Positions 9,596 to 21,422 of a stretch of 64,000 bases of DNA are shown here, in pieces. The notes below the pieces were generated by a model. The model saw only the letters and a list, made by a program, of their open reading frames with translations, was not told the DNA's origin and made no database searches. Source of the DNA: Adiantum capillus-veneris (taxonomy: Eukaryota > Streptophyta > Polypodiopsida > Polypodiales > Pteridaceae); NCBI GenBank assembly GCA_014529385.2, contig CM043942.1, positions 18,305,991 through 18,369,990 on the forward strand, read 5' to 3'. How positions within the stretch are numbered: position 1 is the stretch's first letter; the number at the start of each line of letters is the position of its first letter. A program made the translations under genes and the position numbers.

Positions 9596-12119
9596 CCACA
9601 ATCTTGTTCACTTTCCTCATAATCTTCTCTTGTTGAGCATGTGAGACTTGAAAAGGAGACTTATTAGGAGGTGACTACTAGGTAGAAGCTCTATGGTATG
9701 ATCATCTTGTCCCCTTTTGGGAGGTAGCTCCCTACAAATTTTATCCGTAAACACATCTTGAAACTCGTTTAGGAAGTTAGACAATTATAAATCCTCTTTA
9801 GTTTCACTTCATACCTCTTTAAGAACACATGAATCCACTTTAGACTCTTGACAAAAGCCATGTAACAAAAAAGAGAACTTTTCATTATTTTGTCAAAAGC
9901 TTGACTTTGTACAAGTAGTACACTGCACCTGCACTATTTACATGAAGTGTAACATCCTTGCCTCTATAGGAAAAGAAGACTTTTCTTTGAAGAAACTTTA
10001 TAGTGGCAGCCATGCAATCAAACCATGGTGCCCCTAGGATAACAGAGTGGGGAGATAAAGAAATCTTCTTTTTCTACATAGCTTTGCACATGGAACCTTA
10101 GCTTCCCAATCAATGGAGTGATTGAAGCCTCTTGCCCCTTAAAATCTCCATGTGCTTTCATAACATCCCCCATCTTAAAGTCATAGATTCCTAGCTTAGT
10201 AGCTAGCTCAATAAAAATGAAATTGTGGGTAGAGCTAGGATCAAAAAGTATGAAAGCATCATGCTCCTTTACTTTTTCCCAAGCATAAGAGAGTGATAAT
10301 CCTTTGCAATGGCCTTTCTCTCTTTGAGCTTCCACCATGGTAGGTCTAGGAGGGCCATTACATTAATTTCTCTTAGGACATACATGTGAAACATGTCCTT
10401 GCTCCCCACACTTGAAGCACTTGTTATAATTACAGTAATGCTTTACCTCTTTAGGTGAAAGACTTTTTTTACCTTTGTAGCCTTTGTCCTTCGCCTTTGC
10501 TTTGTTGTTGTTTTTGTTCTTTGCATCTCGTTGTTCTTCCCCTTTTATTCAAATTTTCCCTTAGTTTCGGTAGTTTTGGGGCCCTTCTTATTCCCTTGTT
10601 CGAAGTGAATCCTTGATGCAACCATCATGTCACCACCAAGATAGTTTTGGGCCTTTGTGAGTTGACCTACTCATCTCCTTGGATAGACCAGCACAAAATT
10701 GTTGCTTTTGTTTTGCAAAAGCCTATTTTCTTGAAGATAGTGGCTTTGAGATGTAATTCCCAAAACTTATCCACTAAATTTTGAATAGACTCATAGGGTG
10801 CCATCTTCAAGCTTTGCCATTCTAGAAAGCCTTTGTCTTTGGTAACGCTTGAGAGGAACTGCTTCATGATAGCAATCCTCAAGGCCTTCCATGTCTTTGG
10901 AGCTTCACCTTGGGCACGAAGTCTTGCCCACCATTGGCGAACTAATTTTTGGAAATGCATGGAGACATTACATAGATTTGAAGATTCCAAGAAATCTTCA
11001 TCTCCAAAAGCCACATCAAATTGTTGGATAAAAGCCAGCACTTTATCTCATGCTCTAAAGATTCCATTGTAAATAAGGAAAGTGGTGTTCTTTCCTCCAT
11101 CTTTAAACCTTTTAAGCTTGTGTGACCTCTTCCATGTTGTATGACTTCTTAATTTAGCCCTCCTCTTTGCTTTCTTGGATGATGAGTCACTACTCTCTGT
11201 ACAAGAAGATGGTGACGACAAAGAGGAAGAAGGAGAGGATGGTGACCACTTTCTCTGCTTCCACCCTCTTACAATGAACATCAACAGAGGAAATTCTTCA
11301 TGACTTTTTCTTCTTGAAAAGACTTGGTGACCACTTTGCCTGCCTTCTTCTTGGGGCCGTATCACTTTCAGAGTTAATGAGAGTATCACTTCCATACCTC
11401 TCCCGTGAAAGTTCTTAGTGCACAGCATCTTCTTGGGTAGGTTGCAAGGTTCTTCCTGCATTTCCTCTTCATTACCCAAAGGAGTTCCTCTTTTGAAGGT
11501 CTCCCTATAAGGCCTCATAGGAGCTCTCTCTTCTTGGGCACTTGAAGGAACTTGAAGAGCTTGTAGTTTGCTTTGAACCTCCCTTTGCAGGGTAGGATTA
11601 CCCATGGCTTCTTGAAGCTTGCCAACATGGTAGATGAAAATTCTTTGACCATCATATGTGGTTACTTCATGTACTAGATTCAAATTGCCAAATATTATTG
11701 TTATTCTCTTGATTATGTTGTGCCATGAACATAGTTCCTTTTATGTGTATGCTAGCTCTTTCTTTGGCACTTTCAAAACCTTAGTTGATACTCATATTAA
11801 CCCTTGAAAATAAGAATTCAAATATCCACACCTACAATTAGAATAGTGTCAATTGCAAAATATAGTGGAGTGGGTTTAACAGTGCTAAACTGACACCGGA
11901 TCCTTTTGAGCTTGTTAATAGCTCAATAATGGTTAAGCCATAGCAAGTCTAAAAGACTCCATTATTAAGACCATAGTATTTTATGGTGTACCCCACACCC
12001 TGTAGGCATACCAGCCGAGATAATAAATCCCACTCCCACTTACCTATTGCAATGAAAAACTCCAAATTTTCATAGAAACTCAAGGAACTCTCTTCTTAGG
12101 CAAGAAAAGAGAAACCCAA
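9596..12119 (-). pseudogene. Gypsy family A fragment (A'): gag, protease, start of RT
   Basis: Minus strand. The gag N-terminal part lies at 11683-11048 (LQEAMGNPTLQREVQSKLQA, a Ser/Lys-rich SPSSPSSS segment, then LRSHTTWKRSHKLKRFKDGG). The capsid-like region is at 11041-10667 (FIQQFDVAFGDEDF, MHFQKLVRQWWARL, EWQSLKMAPYESI). A CCHC knuckle is visible as CGEQGHVSHVC near 10375-10410. The protease segment at 10338-10018 carries FILFDPSSTHNFIF (DPSS at the active site). ELPPKRGQDDHTIELLP and QQEKIMRKVNKIVEKG mark the RT N-terminus at about 9780-9596, where the sequence switches to copia. It matches the copy at 18.5-21.1 kb segment by segment. Confidence 0.85.
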
Positions 12120-12131
12120 GCTTTGATACCA
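12120..12131 (-). promoter_or_regulatory. Primer binding site of A'
   Basis: Reverse complement TGGTATCAAAGC, one base after the LTR end TGATA. Initiator-Met type. Confidence 0.75.
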
Positions 12132-12132
12132 C

Positions 12133-12330
12133 TATCAGAGTATCTATATTTCTCATGCAATCATAGCAAAAATAATTAGTGAAAAGAGAGTTTTTTCACT
12201 AAGAGGATTCTGGAGAACCATAGGTAGTGCAAGAGGAGAAAAGTATGTATGGCCATCTTCACTCATATGTACTGCCAAGCTTTCCTAGCTCTCTCATAAA
12301 GATGAAATAGAGGAAGCTTTTCTTTTATAT
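12133..12330 (-). repeat. Partial 5' LTR of A'
   Basis: On the minus strand it shares long blocks with 42600-42779 (TTGCACTACCTATGGTTCTC, AAACTCTCTTTT, ATATAGATA) and contains a TATA-like box (AATATAAAAGAA, about 12322). Only the R/U5-like end of a 1.5-kb family A type LTR remains. The upstream part is replaced by gypsy B sequence; the exact junction near 12330 is uncertain. Confidence 0.65.
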
Positions 12331-15000
12331 TCCTTGCTTCATTTGTTGTTTAATTCAAGTTTTGATGTGTAAAGATGTTTTTCAACAAACTTCCTCAACG
12401 CCGCAATCTTCTCTCTCTTCTTTTTCTATGACTTGTTCAAGATCAAATACTAAGAGTATATGTGATAATGCTATGAGCACATTCAATTATTCTAAGAATA
12501 AAAGTGAGAATGCTGTTAACATTTTCCCACAATTACCATACTCAAAAGAAGAGCCGGACTTATTTATAAAACATTTTCTTACTCATATAGTGAAGGTTAA
12601 CAACCTTCCTACTTTGAGTCAAGCTAAATCAAGAACACGGTTTGACTAGAGGAGAGTGTTCCTAGACCACAGGGTGACATTTTTAGTATATTCTATTGTA
12701 GTTTATAGAACATTGACCATGACGGATAGTGATTTTTGTACCTCATTATATTGCGACCAAACTTGTGCCCTTAGGTATCTTAGACCTCCTCCTAAAGTTT
12801 TGTAGCATTTGGACTTCATTTGAATGCCGAACTGACGTGACGACCTAATGCAGTGACATAGGACATAGGCAGTTTGTCAGGTCTGAGAATGATAGTGTAT
12901 TAGATGGATTCATTTTTTAGGTTCACTTCTTGAGGTTTACATCCTCAAAGAGTCTCCGTGCACCATCGAGTCGTTTCCCAGAGTATTGAAAATATGTTAG
13001 TGCCAGATAGCTATGCTTTAGACGTCGATCATGGCGACCCGCTACAGACTCCACAAAGATTGTTGTCCCCATGAAGAACCAATTGAAAAGCCAATGTAAT
13101 TCTTTCCATTGGGTGATGAGCAACAATGCAAGCTTGAAAAACTTAAAACAACTCTTGTTGTAGCTCCTATCTTGGCTATTGTCAATCTTACAAAACCATT
13201 TATGGTTGAAACAGATGCGAATGATAGGGTTATTGGCACAATTTTTCTTCAAGATGGAAGACCTATTGCTTTTGAAAGCAAGAAGCTTGAAAGATCACAA
13301 CAGAAATATACTACCTATGAATAAGAACTATATGCTATAGTACATGCCCTTAAGTAATGCCAACATTATTTCTATGGAGCTCAATTCGAAATTGTGTTTG
13401 ACCATGAAAGTACTAAGTGGTTTACTTAGCAAACCGATTTGAAGGGTTGAAAGGCAAGGTGGGCTAAACTTATTCAAGAGTAGGATCAGTTATGGTATCG
13501 CAAGGGTCGATATAATATTGTAGTAGATGCTCTCAGTTGAATGCTTAAGATTAACTCTCTTGTGTTTACAAAAATTAAAAGTGAGTTTTGTGAATCTCTA
13601 AAAGGAAAACTTGAGCATGATGAGGCATACTCCTAGGTGTGCAATCATGTTTTAATGAGGGATCCTTTTCACATCAATGTTGATCGTGCATTGAGTTCTT
13701 CCACACACAATTCTTCTCTCTCAAGTGCAAAACTTATTAAACGGAAAAACTTTTCTACCGAAGTTGGGTACTTACTCCATAAAGGGAGAGAATGTGTACT
13801 GACAAACATAGACATTCAGCGTCACATTTTATATGAATTTCTTGATATCCAAGTGCAAGGCACCGTGGCATAAGAAAGACTTATGCACTAGTACAATGAA
13901 ACTTTTACTTGTCATGTTTACATCGCAATGTTCAAGACTATGTGCTTCATAGCCAAAAATGTCAAGTTAAAAGCAAAGCGCTTGAAATTCAGAGGACTTT
14001 TACATTCTTTAAAGATCCCTAACAATAAGTGGGAAATTATCTCTATGGATTGTTGGTTTACCTTCAAGTACATGAGGTCATGACTCGGTGTGGGTGATTG
14101 TACACAAGTTGACTAAAATGTGTAAATTTATACCTACCAAGTCAATTATTAAGACTCCCAAATTAACATGTAATTTTGTGGAGCATGTTTAAGGTTGTAT
14201 GGACTTCCTAGTAATGTAGTAAGTGATCATGATCCTAAGTTTAATAGCCACGTTTAAAGGGCTATTTTTAAGAGGTTGGGAAGTCAATCTAATTGGGAAG
14301 AGTGCCTACCTATTTTAGAATTTTCTTACAATAGTGTAAGCATGTGACTATTATAAGTTCAATGCCTTCATGCTTGTGTATTATTTTCAATTGCGTTCAA
14401 CAGTTGCAATGGGGTTGGCAACTGAGAAATCAAAGCAAGTTAAGGACTTCTTGGCAGATGACATGGATATGTTAAAAATTGCTCTCGTCAAAATGTTCAA
14501 CAAGCACAAGATCACTATAAGAAGTATGCCGATGAGAAGAGATGAATAGTGACTTTCAATGAAGGTGACTTTGTTTTCTTATGAGTACTTGACAACTCAA
14601 AAAGTCTCAAGATTGGGCCTACATCAAAATTGTCTCAACAGAGTGGGTTTGATGGCATATAAGTTAGAGCTTCGAGCTAATACTTGTGTTCATATAATTT
14701 TCCATGTAAGCCATTTATGCCAATGCTTATTACAAATGACAATGTCGTAAATCAAGGAGTCCTTGTTGACTACATTGAACCTCCAGCATATAGCATAAAC
14801 ATGAAAGCGTCGTGGATTTCCATGAGTTATGCACATGGCATCATGTCCATCATCAAGTCCTTGTCAAGTGGAAAGGTCAACCTAAGGAAGGTGCCACTTG
14901 GGAAAACATTACCATCATGAAGAAAAGGTTTTCCACTTTTGTTTTTGCGAAAGAAAATGTTGTTTTTGTGAAAGAAAATGCTTCCTTAAGGGGGGAGTAA
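12331..15000 (+). pseudogene. Gypsy B, decayed chromovirus-type pol
   Basis: Plus strand, many stops. RNase H lies at 13109-13440 (KPFMVETDANDRVIG, GRPIAFESKKLERSQQKY, ELYAIVHALK). The linker and integrase zone follow (RYNIVVDALS at about 13510, VVSDHDPKFNSH at about 14215). Then comes the C-terminal integrase and chromodomain region ending HQVLVKWKGQPKEGATWEN at about 14835-14910. The RT upstream (12660-13090) is barely readable, and 12362-12649 is an open frame of unknown origin. The chromodomain-like ending places it with chromoviruses, but it is a different family from A. Confidence 0.75.
14988..15000 (+). promoter_or_regulatory. Polypurine tract of gypsy B
   Basis: aaggggggagtaa directly before a TG-starting LTR. 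Confidence 0.75.
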
Positions 15001-15142
15001 TGTCGAGACATGGGTCCTACAAATGTTTTATACAAGGTTTGACATGGTGGCTAGGTGGGCATGGTCCCCAGATCAAGGCTTTGCCTCATGACAAGCATAC
15101 GATTAAGGGGTGTCTTGGACCAAGGGCTATATAAGAGGATGG
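15001..15142 (+). repeat. Start of gypsy B 3' LTR, cut by copia C
   Basis: Begins tgtcgagacatggg after the purine tract and has a TATA-like ctatataagagg at about 15127. It is interrupted at 15143 by the copia C LTR. The remaining part is not found downstream because the right end of copia C is truncated. Confidence 0.7.
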
Positions 15143-15825
15143 TGTTAAGTATGGAGCCTAATTTACCCCTTGTAATTTTTTGTTTAAAAAATGCGCATTG
15201 GTAAGGCCCTTGTTATGAGGAGAAGCCATCGTGCGTGAAAAAAATCACTCACCGAAAAACCAAAATCTCCACTTCTTTTCGTCGGAATATTATGACCGAA
15301 CAACGGCCGAAAAGTGGTCAAAAAACGGCCAGTCAATTTGTCGGTGGCCAGTAGTCAATGGCCGTTGGCTGATTTCAAATTGGACTTGTCTTTTCAAGGG
15401 CGGCCACATATGGGCACATGGGAGAATTCAACTCGGACTTGTTTACGCAAGGGCAGCTACACACGGCTACCTCTCATCAGAGAGGACAACCCTTTTGGCC
15501 TATAAAAGGAGGCCTTTTCTACACACAAAAATAGATTGAAGAGGTGAAGCATTGTGATGCATTGTGAAGTTGATGCAACAAGGTGGATGTGAGGTGGTGC
15601 GAGTGAAGCAAGGCGAGAGCTCCAAAAGGGTAATCTACTTCTTGTTTTGAAGTACTAAAGCCATTGAGTGGCTGCTTTTCTATGGATGTAGCCCACATTG
15701 GGTGAACCACGTATATTGTGTGTGCTCTCTCTCTCTACTCTATAATCTCGCATTTGTGAAAATTTACCTCTCTTCATTAAGTAAACTACTCAAACATCTA
15801 CTTAGCTACGTCATATTCCCTAACA
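15143..15825 (+). repeat. copia C 5' LTR
   Basis: 683 bp, starting tgttaagtatggagcc and ending ccctaaca. A TATA-like tataaaaggagg box sits near 15500. The first 460 bp or so match 24640-25101 clearly, with scattered differences. Confidence 0.9.
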
Positions 15826-15827
15826 AC

Positions 15828-15840
15828 TGATATTAGAGCA
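15828..15840 (+). promoter_or_regulatory. Primer binding site of copia C
   Basis: tgatattagagca, two bases after the LTR end. A two-base variant of the initiator-Met site TGGTATCAGAGCA. Confidence 0.8.
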
Positions 15841-15898
15841 AGGTTTGCTCATAGCTAAAGTTTCTCAAGCAAAGGATTCCTTGAATTGAGTGGGAGTA

Positions 15899-16620
15899 AT
15901 GGCGGAGGAAGGGAAGCTCAAGATCGAGAATTTCAACGGCAAGAACTATCAACATTGGAAGATGCAGATTGAAGACTATCTTTATCATAAAGATCACTAT
16001 TTGCCACTAGGCAGTCTTGCAAATAAGCCTGCAACATGGTAGATGAAGCATGGATTGTCCTTGACCAAAAGGCACTGGGAACAATCCGGTTAAGCTTGGT
16101 GTCAACGGTGGCCTTCAATGTTTTGGAGATGAAGACCATGGAGGACTTGATGAAGTCACTTGATGACAGCCTCTATGAGATACCATCGGCATTCAATAAG
16201 GTATTTCTTATGAAGCGCTTGTTCAATCTAAAGATGACAGAGAATTCTTTAGTTGCAGAACACCTAAATTAATTTAACACCAACATAAGTCAACTTTGAT
16301 CGGTGAAAGTCAATTTTGATGACGAAGTACGAGCTCTCCTTATACTATCGTCTCTACCGGATAGTTGGGACAGCCTTGTGATGACTGTAAGTAACTCTAT
16401 CTCTGGCACAAATACTCTTAAGTTTGATGGTGTTGTGGGTGTTCTCCTAAACGAGGAAATGCATTGGAGAAGCACAGGTGAATCATCAAGTGTTGCACTG
16501 TCCGTGGAAACAAGAGGAAGGCCTAAGGAGAGGTTCAAAAACCAAAAGGGTTGTGATCGCTCAAGGTGGAGCAAGTCACGTACAAAGTCAGTTCTTGAAT
16601 GTTGGAACTATGGCAATAAG
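15899..16620 (+). pseudogene. copia C gag, N-terminal part to the zinc knuckle
   Basis: Starts at ATG 15899 (MAEEGKLKIENFNGKNYQHW, the standard copia gag opening with an N-G-x-N-Y-x-x-W motif). It continues through a frameshift into DEAWIVLDQKALGTIRLSL, FNKVFLMKRLFNLKM and LILSSLPDSWDSL. It ends inside the CCHC knuckle: CWNYGNKCH lies before the gypsy A insertion and KKGHVKKD after it at 21423. A stop after HLN and other lesions mean it is not translatable. The second half of the knuckle has lost its last Cys (KKD then a stop). Confidence 0.88.
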
Positions 16621-18141
16621 TGTCATAAAAACTAGTATCTAATTCTCTCAAATAATTTTCTCATATTAAACTAATCATTTAATATGGGGAGGTACCAGGG
16701 GAGTAAAAGCTAGAATATTGGTAAGGCTGCCAGACCAGTTTCAGCAGGGATCCAAAGGGGGATAGTCTGCAAAAGAGCAATGTGCAACAATGGAGCTTAA
16801 AAGACCTAAGGTTTAGCTCCATTAAGACTTCCATAGGCTAAGGTCCAAAATTTAATTCAAAAGTCCAATGGCCAAAAGTGGGGAATATTGGATGGTTATG
16901 GGAAGACTAAAAAGTCTTCCCATATCCCTAGGAAGGAGGGGGCGAGCCCTAAAGGTAGGGGAAGAGAGAGAAGCGCACACACACACTCCCAAGCTCTCCC
17001 TTTACACAAAGGGACTAATGGACACATGGCAGGCTCGTAGCCCAGATGCCCTCAATCTCCCCTCAAATCCTATTGGATGGCCATAGAGGTGGACCAATGA
17101 GAATTAGGCTAGAGTAAAACTAGTCTGATCAATTTAAAAATGCTTGATAAAAGAACCAATGGAAATTAAGCTCTCTAGAAGACTATTGGACATTCTACCA
17201 AGGGGTCCAATGAGCATCCAACAGCCCAATGGCTTGCTTGATTCCTATCGGCCAGAAGACAAAAAGGTCCAATGAGAGTTTAAATAAATTATTTTAACTA
17301 CCTAAAGCTCTCACAAAAGGGGAAAGGGGGACACTTGTAACGATACTATCAACTATGCTTCTTAATTGCTATTGGCTAAGCTCTGCAGGAGCCGATGGGA
17401 AGCCGGCAAGACCAAATGGGAAGAGGGGTCGACCAAGAAGAGAGAGATTTGGCATTTTTAGGCTAACTAATTTTACTACACACACACAACTCATGTGTTG
17501 AGAAAGAACTCCATCTCCTTCTCCAAGCATTGAGAAGTAGAGGCCTACACCAACAACTCTTGGCTATGGAATGCAAATCCAACCAAGAGCCAAGCTTCAA
17601 TGGCATGCTCATCTCCTCTACCATGCTAATTACTAAGCTAAGCTATGCTATAAGAGTGATTATGTGAAGATAATACTTCTTTCCCGTAAGATACATCTTC
17701 TTCCTCTTCATCTTTCCTCATCCCTGCTAGCTCTCACCATCTTTGAAGGTGTGTGAGGTCTTGGTACTAAGGCTAGGCCCACTCGGTGTGTTTTTCAAGC
17801 ATAATTTGGTGCATGAATCTTCCATCTTCATTGCACCAACAAGTTTTTTCAAGAAACACAAAGATTGTATTGTACAAAAGTCTCCCTTGATGGCAGAAGC
17901 TATCATACAAAGCCTTTTTGGAGGGGGGACTGGCTCCATGTAAATTTAGTCCTCAATTATTGTCTTCTATTTCTCTCTCTTTTCAAGGATTGTCTATGCC
18001 AAACTAGCTAGGTGTAATTGTTATGTTGCTTTCTCCAACCAAGTACTCTCTCTATGCTCATTAGGAACTTGTTCTTAATGAAATGCTCACTATGTTATCA
18101 TTTTTCGCTACACACAAGTTACTAATGCATTAAATGTTACA
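16621..18141 (+). repeat. Gypsy A 5' LTR
   Basis: 1521 bp from tgtcataaaaactag to gttaca. The start matches the start of the A1 LTR (reverse complement at 61742) over its first 130 bp or so. The tail matches 21298-21422. A family hallmark near 17900-17945 is the G-rich stretch ttggaggggggactggctcc, also found at 60370 (reverse complement) and, diverged, near 42575. Confidence 0.88.
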
Positions 18142-18142
18142 T

Positions 18143-18154
18143 TGGTATCAGAGC
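18143..18154 (+). promoter_or_regulatory. Primer binding site of gypsy A
   Basis: tggtatcagagc, one base after the LTR end gttaca. Exact initiator-Met type. Confidence 0.92.
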
Positions 18155-18553
18155 TATTGGTTTCTTTTTTCTTGCTCAAGAAGAGAGGTCCTCAAGCTTG
18201 CTACAAAAGGTTGGTGTTATTAATTGCAAAAGAGTAAGTAGAATAGGGATTTTTCATCCTTGAAGCACGCCTGCTTTATGCAGTTAACGAGGATACCGTC
18301 GAGAGCTATGATCTTAATAATGGAGTCTTATAGGGCTTGCCTATGGCTTAATCATTATTGAGCTATTAGAAGCTTGACAGGTATCGGTGATGTCTTAGCT
18401 CTATGAGACCCTCTCTTCTATTACTTGCAATTAATAATATTCGAACCACAGGTATAGATGCTTGAGTGATTATCTTTTAAGGTAGAGAGGAGTAGCAACT
18501 AGGGCTTGAAGTGCCAAAGCACAAGTAAAAATTTACATCTAAAATTTGCGAGT

Positions 18554-20090
18554 ATGGATGACAAGGGTAAAGAGATTGAAATGAATGTTGAAAGCTTTGA
18601 TTTTGCTAATGATAGAGCAACTAATGATGCCCCTATGCTTGTAAACTATCTTGTTTCTAGGCTTCAACAAGCCCTGGGCAATCCATCCATCTAAGGTGAA
18701 ATGCTACAACAATTGCGCACCCATGGTATTCTCCAAACTCCCCACCAAGAAGAGAGAGTACCTAGGAAAGCTCCTGGTGAGACTTCCAAAAGAGGACTCT
18801 CTCCGATAAGGGAAGAAGAGGAGGATATGTACGAAGGGCTCAAAAATTTACGACTCGATGAGGCATCTCCCTCTCAAAGGAGAGCCCAAGTTTCAACGGT
18901 AGAGCCCCCATCGAAAGAACGAGAAAGAAGCAAATCTCTTGCCACCTCGGTGGAGATGGCTCCACGAAGACGGCGGGAAAAGCTCTCTCCAACACCCCCT
19001 AAACGGAGAAGACCATCACATACTCCTCCTCACCATAATTCAAAGAGGGAAGAGAGGAAACAAGAGAAGAAAAAGGCAAGAAAGAGGTCACCCTCTTCTC
19101 CATCTTCCTCATACTCTTCCTCTTCTAAAGAAAGTCAAGCTTTCATGGGACATTGTGGATATTACAGACGATTCATTTATATGTACGCTATAATTGCAAA
19201 ACCAGGAGGAACAAGGGAAGAAAAAGGCAAGAAAGAGGTCACCCTCTTCTCCATCCTCCTCATCCTCTTCCTCTTCTAAAGAAAGTGATGGTGCAGCTCT
19301 TGAACCACCCAAGAGAAGAGGCCATAGGAAATCCTATGCCACCTGGAAAAGGTTGTCCAAGCTCAAAAAGTTCAAAGAGGGAGGAAATAACATCTCTTTC
19401 CTTACCTACAATGGCACTTTTGGTGCTACGGACAAAGTCTTGGCCTTTATCCAACAATTCGATGCGGCGTTTGGAGATGAGGGCTTCACGGAGTCCTCTA
19501 AGCTACACCATGTAGCTATGCATTTTCAAAAGTCCGCCAGGCAATGGTGGTCTAGCCTACGAGCATATTGTGAAGCTCAGTTTTTGGCTAGTGATGCCAA
19601 AGACAAAGTACTCACTGAATGGCAAAGCTTGAAGCTCTCTCCCTATGAATCTATTCACAAATATGTAGACAAGTTTTGGGATTTACATCTCAAAGCCACT
19701 GTCTACAAAAAGATGGGTATTGGAGAGCAAAAAAAACAATTTTGTGTGGGTTTATTTGAGGATACTATGTTAACTCTCAAAGGCCTCGCACCATATATGC
19801 GGTCATACACCATACCATGGTGGCTTCAAGAATCAACTTCCAACAAGGGGCTAAGAGAAATCTTAAGCCTATGGAAAACAAGGACCATAGGGAGCCTAAG
19901 GGGAAGGACAACATCCAAAAGTCTCCCAAAGGCAACTCCAACAACAACAAAGCCAAGGAGAAGGGAGTTTATAAGGGCAAAAATAAACACTCTCCTGAAG
20001 AGCTAGAGCGTTATCAAAAAGGTAACCGTTGTTACAAGTGCAGGGAGCAAGGGCATGCCTATCGTGCTTGCCCCCACAAGAATACATGTA
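18554..20090 (+). pseudogene. Gypsy A gag with zinc knuckle and an internal duplication holding a captured RT piece
   Basis: Starts MDDKGKEIEMNVESFDF. An Arg/Ser-rich linker with RKRSPSSPSSS repeats precedes the capsid-like segment FIQQFDAAFGDEGF, HVAMHFQKSARQWW and EWQSLKLSPYESI at about 19430-19700. The knuckle CYKCREQGHAYRAC lies at 20032-20073. At least two frames are needed. A block of about 75 bp (19055-19134) is repeated at 19208-19288, and between the copies sits a short RT fragment reading FMGHCGYYRRFIYMYAIIAK, which belongs to pol rather than gag. The insertion disrupts gag. Confidence 0.85.
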
Positions 20091-21297
20091 ATGAGCCTCC
20101 TAGAGCTTCCATAGTTGAAGTTCAAGAAGAGGATGCTCATCACAAAGGATCTCCTCTATGTCATGCTTGGGGAAAGGTAAGAGAACATGATGCTTTCATT
20201 CTCTTTGACCCTGGTTCTACTCACAACTTCATATCCATGGAGTTGGCCACCAAGCTATGCATCCAAGCCTATGTGATGGGAGATGTCCTACCTGTCAATG
20301 GTGCTTTCAAAAGACAAGAAGTCGCAGTCACTCCCTTGATTGGGAAATTGAGGCTCCATGTCCAAAGCTATGTGGACAGGGAGGATTTCTTCATCTCTCC
20401 TCTCAAGCATGAGGATGTAATCCTAGGGGCACCATGGTTTGATCGGATGGCTGCCAATGTTAAATTCCCTGAAAGACAAATCTACTTTAGGTACAGGGAA
20501 AAAGATATGTACATAGATGCTAAGGAGTCGGGTAGCACCATACCCATTGTACATAAGCAAGCTTTCAATAAGTCAATAAAGAGCTCTATTTTCGTGTACA
20601 TGATTATTGTTAAAGACTCTCAAAATGAACCTAATGTTTTGGCAAAAGGAGATTTAGGGAATCAAAGGAAATTAGAGTTATCCAATTTTCTTAATGGATT
20701 CCAAGATGTTTTTATTGACGACATCCCTTGTGAGCTACCTCCCAAACGAGGGGATGACGACCATGCAATTGAGCTTCTTCCAGAAGATCACCGCCTAATA
20801 AAGCTCCTTATTGAGTTTTTCAAGCTCAACAAGAGGATATTATGCGGCAAGTGCATGAGTTGGTTGAGAAAGGCATGGTTAGGCCTAGCTCATCTCCACT
20901 TTGTTCGCCAGTTTTATTAGTGCAAAAGAAAGATGGCACCTATCGTATGTGTGTCAAGTACTATAGACTAAATAAAATCACTATCAAGAATAGATTTCCC
21001 ATTCCATGGATAGAAGGCCTATTTGATAAGCTACAGGGGTCTACCTACTTCAGTAGGATTGACCTAAAAGTGGCTATCATCAAATAAGGATAGTTGATCA
21101 AGACATTGTAAAGACCTCATTTCGCACTATGTTTGGTCTTTACGAGTACATTGTCATGCATGCCTTTTGACTTGACCAATGCACCAGCCACATTCAACCC
21201 TCTGATAGAGAAGCTATCCAGGCCTCACCGAAGCTTTACTGGAGTGTTTTTTATTATATAATTATCTACTCTAATTCATTAGACGAACACAAGCAAC
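20091..21297 (+). pseudogene. Gypsy A protease and truncated reverse transcriptase
   Basis: A protease domain at about 20190-20460 carries FILFDPGSTHNFISMELA (DPG where DSG is usual) and VILGAPWFDRM. The RT N-terminus follows (FQDVFIDDIPCELPPKRG, then in another frame [43 protein letters not shown]). The region of the catalytic box is degenerate (YNYLLYSNSLDEHKQ in place of the expected IDD-type box). The gene stops at about 21297, where the sequence jumps into the LTR tail. RNase H and integrase are absent from this copy. Confidence 0.85.
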
Positions 21298-21422
21298 ACC
21301 GTTATGTTGCTTTCTCCAACCAAGTACTTTCTCTTTGCTCATTAGGAACTTGTTCTTAATGAAATGGTCACTATGTTATCATTTTCCGCTACACATAAGT
21401 TACTAGTGCATTAAATGTTACA
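21298..21422 (+). repeat. 3' LTR remnant of gypsy A
   Basis: Matches the last 125 bp or so of the 5' LTR (gttatgttgctttctccaac to gttaca). Confidence 0.88.

Larger units (their letters stand above)
16621..21422 (+). mobile_element. Gypsy family A copy nested in the copia C zinc knuckle
   Basis: 5' LTR, primer binding site, gag, protease and a truncated RT, followed by only about 125 bp of 3' LTR. The deletion removes the rest of RT, RNase H, integrase, the purine tract and most of the 3' LTR. The copia C frame resumes immediately at 21423. No clean 5-bp duplication is seen at the two junctions (ataag on the left, agaaa on the right). Confidence 0.87.

Noticed and set aside
12362-12649. 95-codon plus-strand frame as an independent gene
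   Set aside because: Unrecognised Ser/Asn-rich frame wedged between the A' LTR and gypsy B; most likely part of B.
18143-18154. Possible tRNA-Met gene fragments
   Set aside because: These and similar TGGTATCA words are primer binding sites complementary to the tRNA 3' end; no cloverleaf follows.
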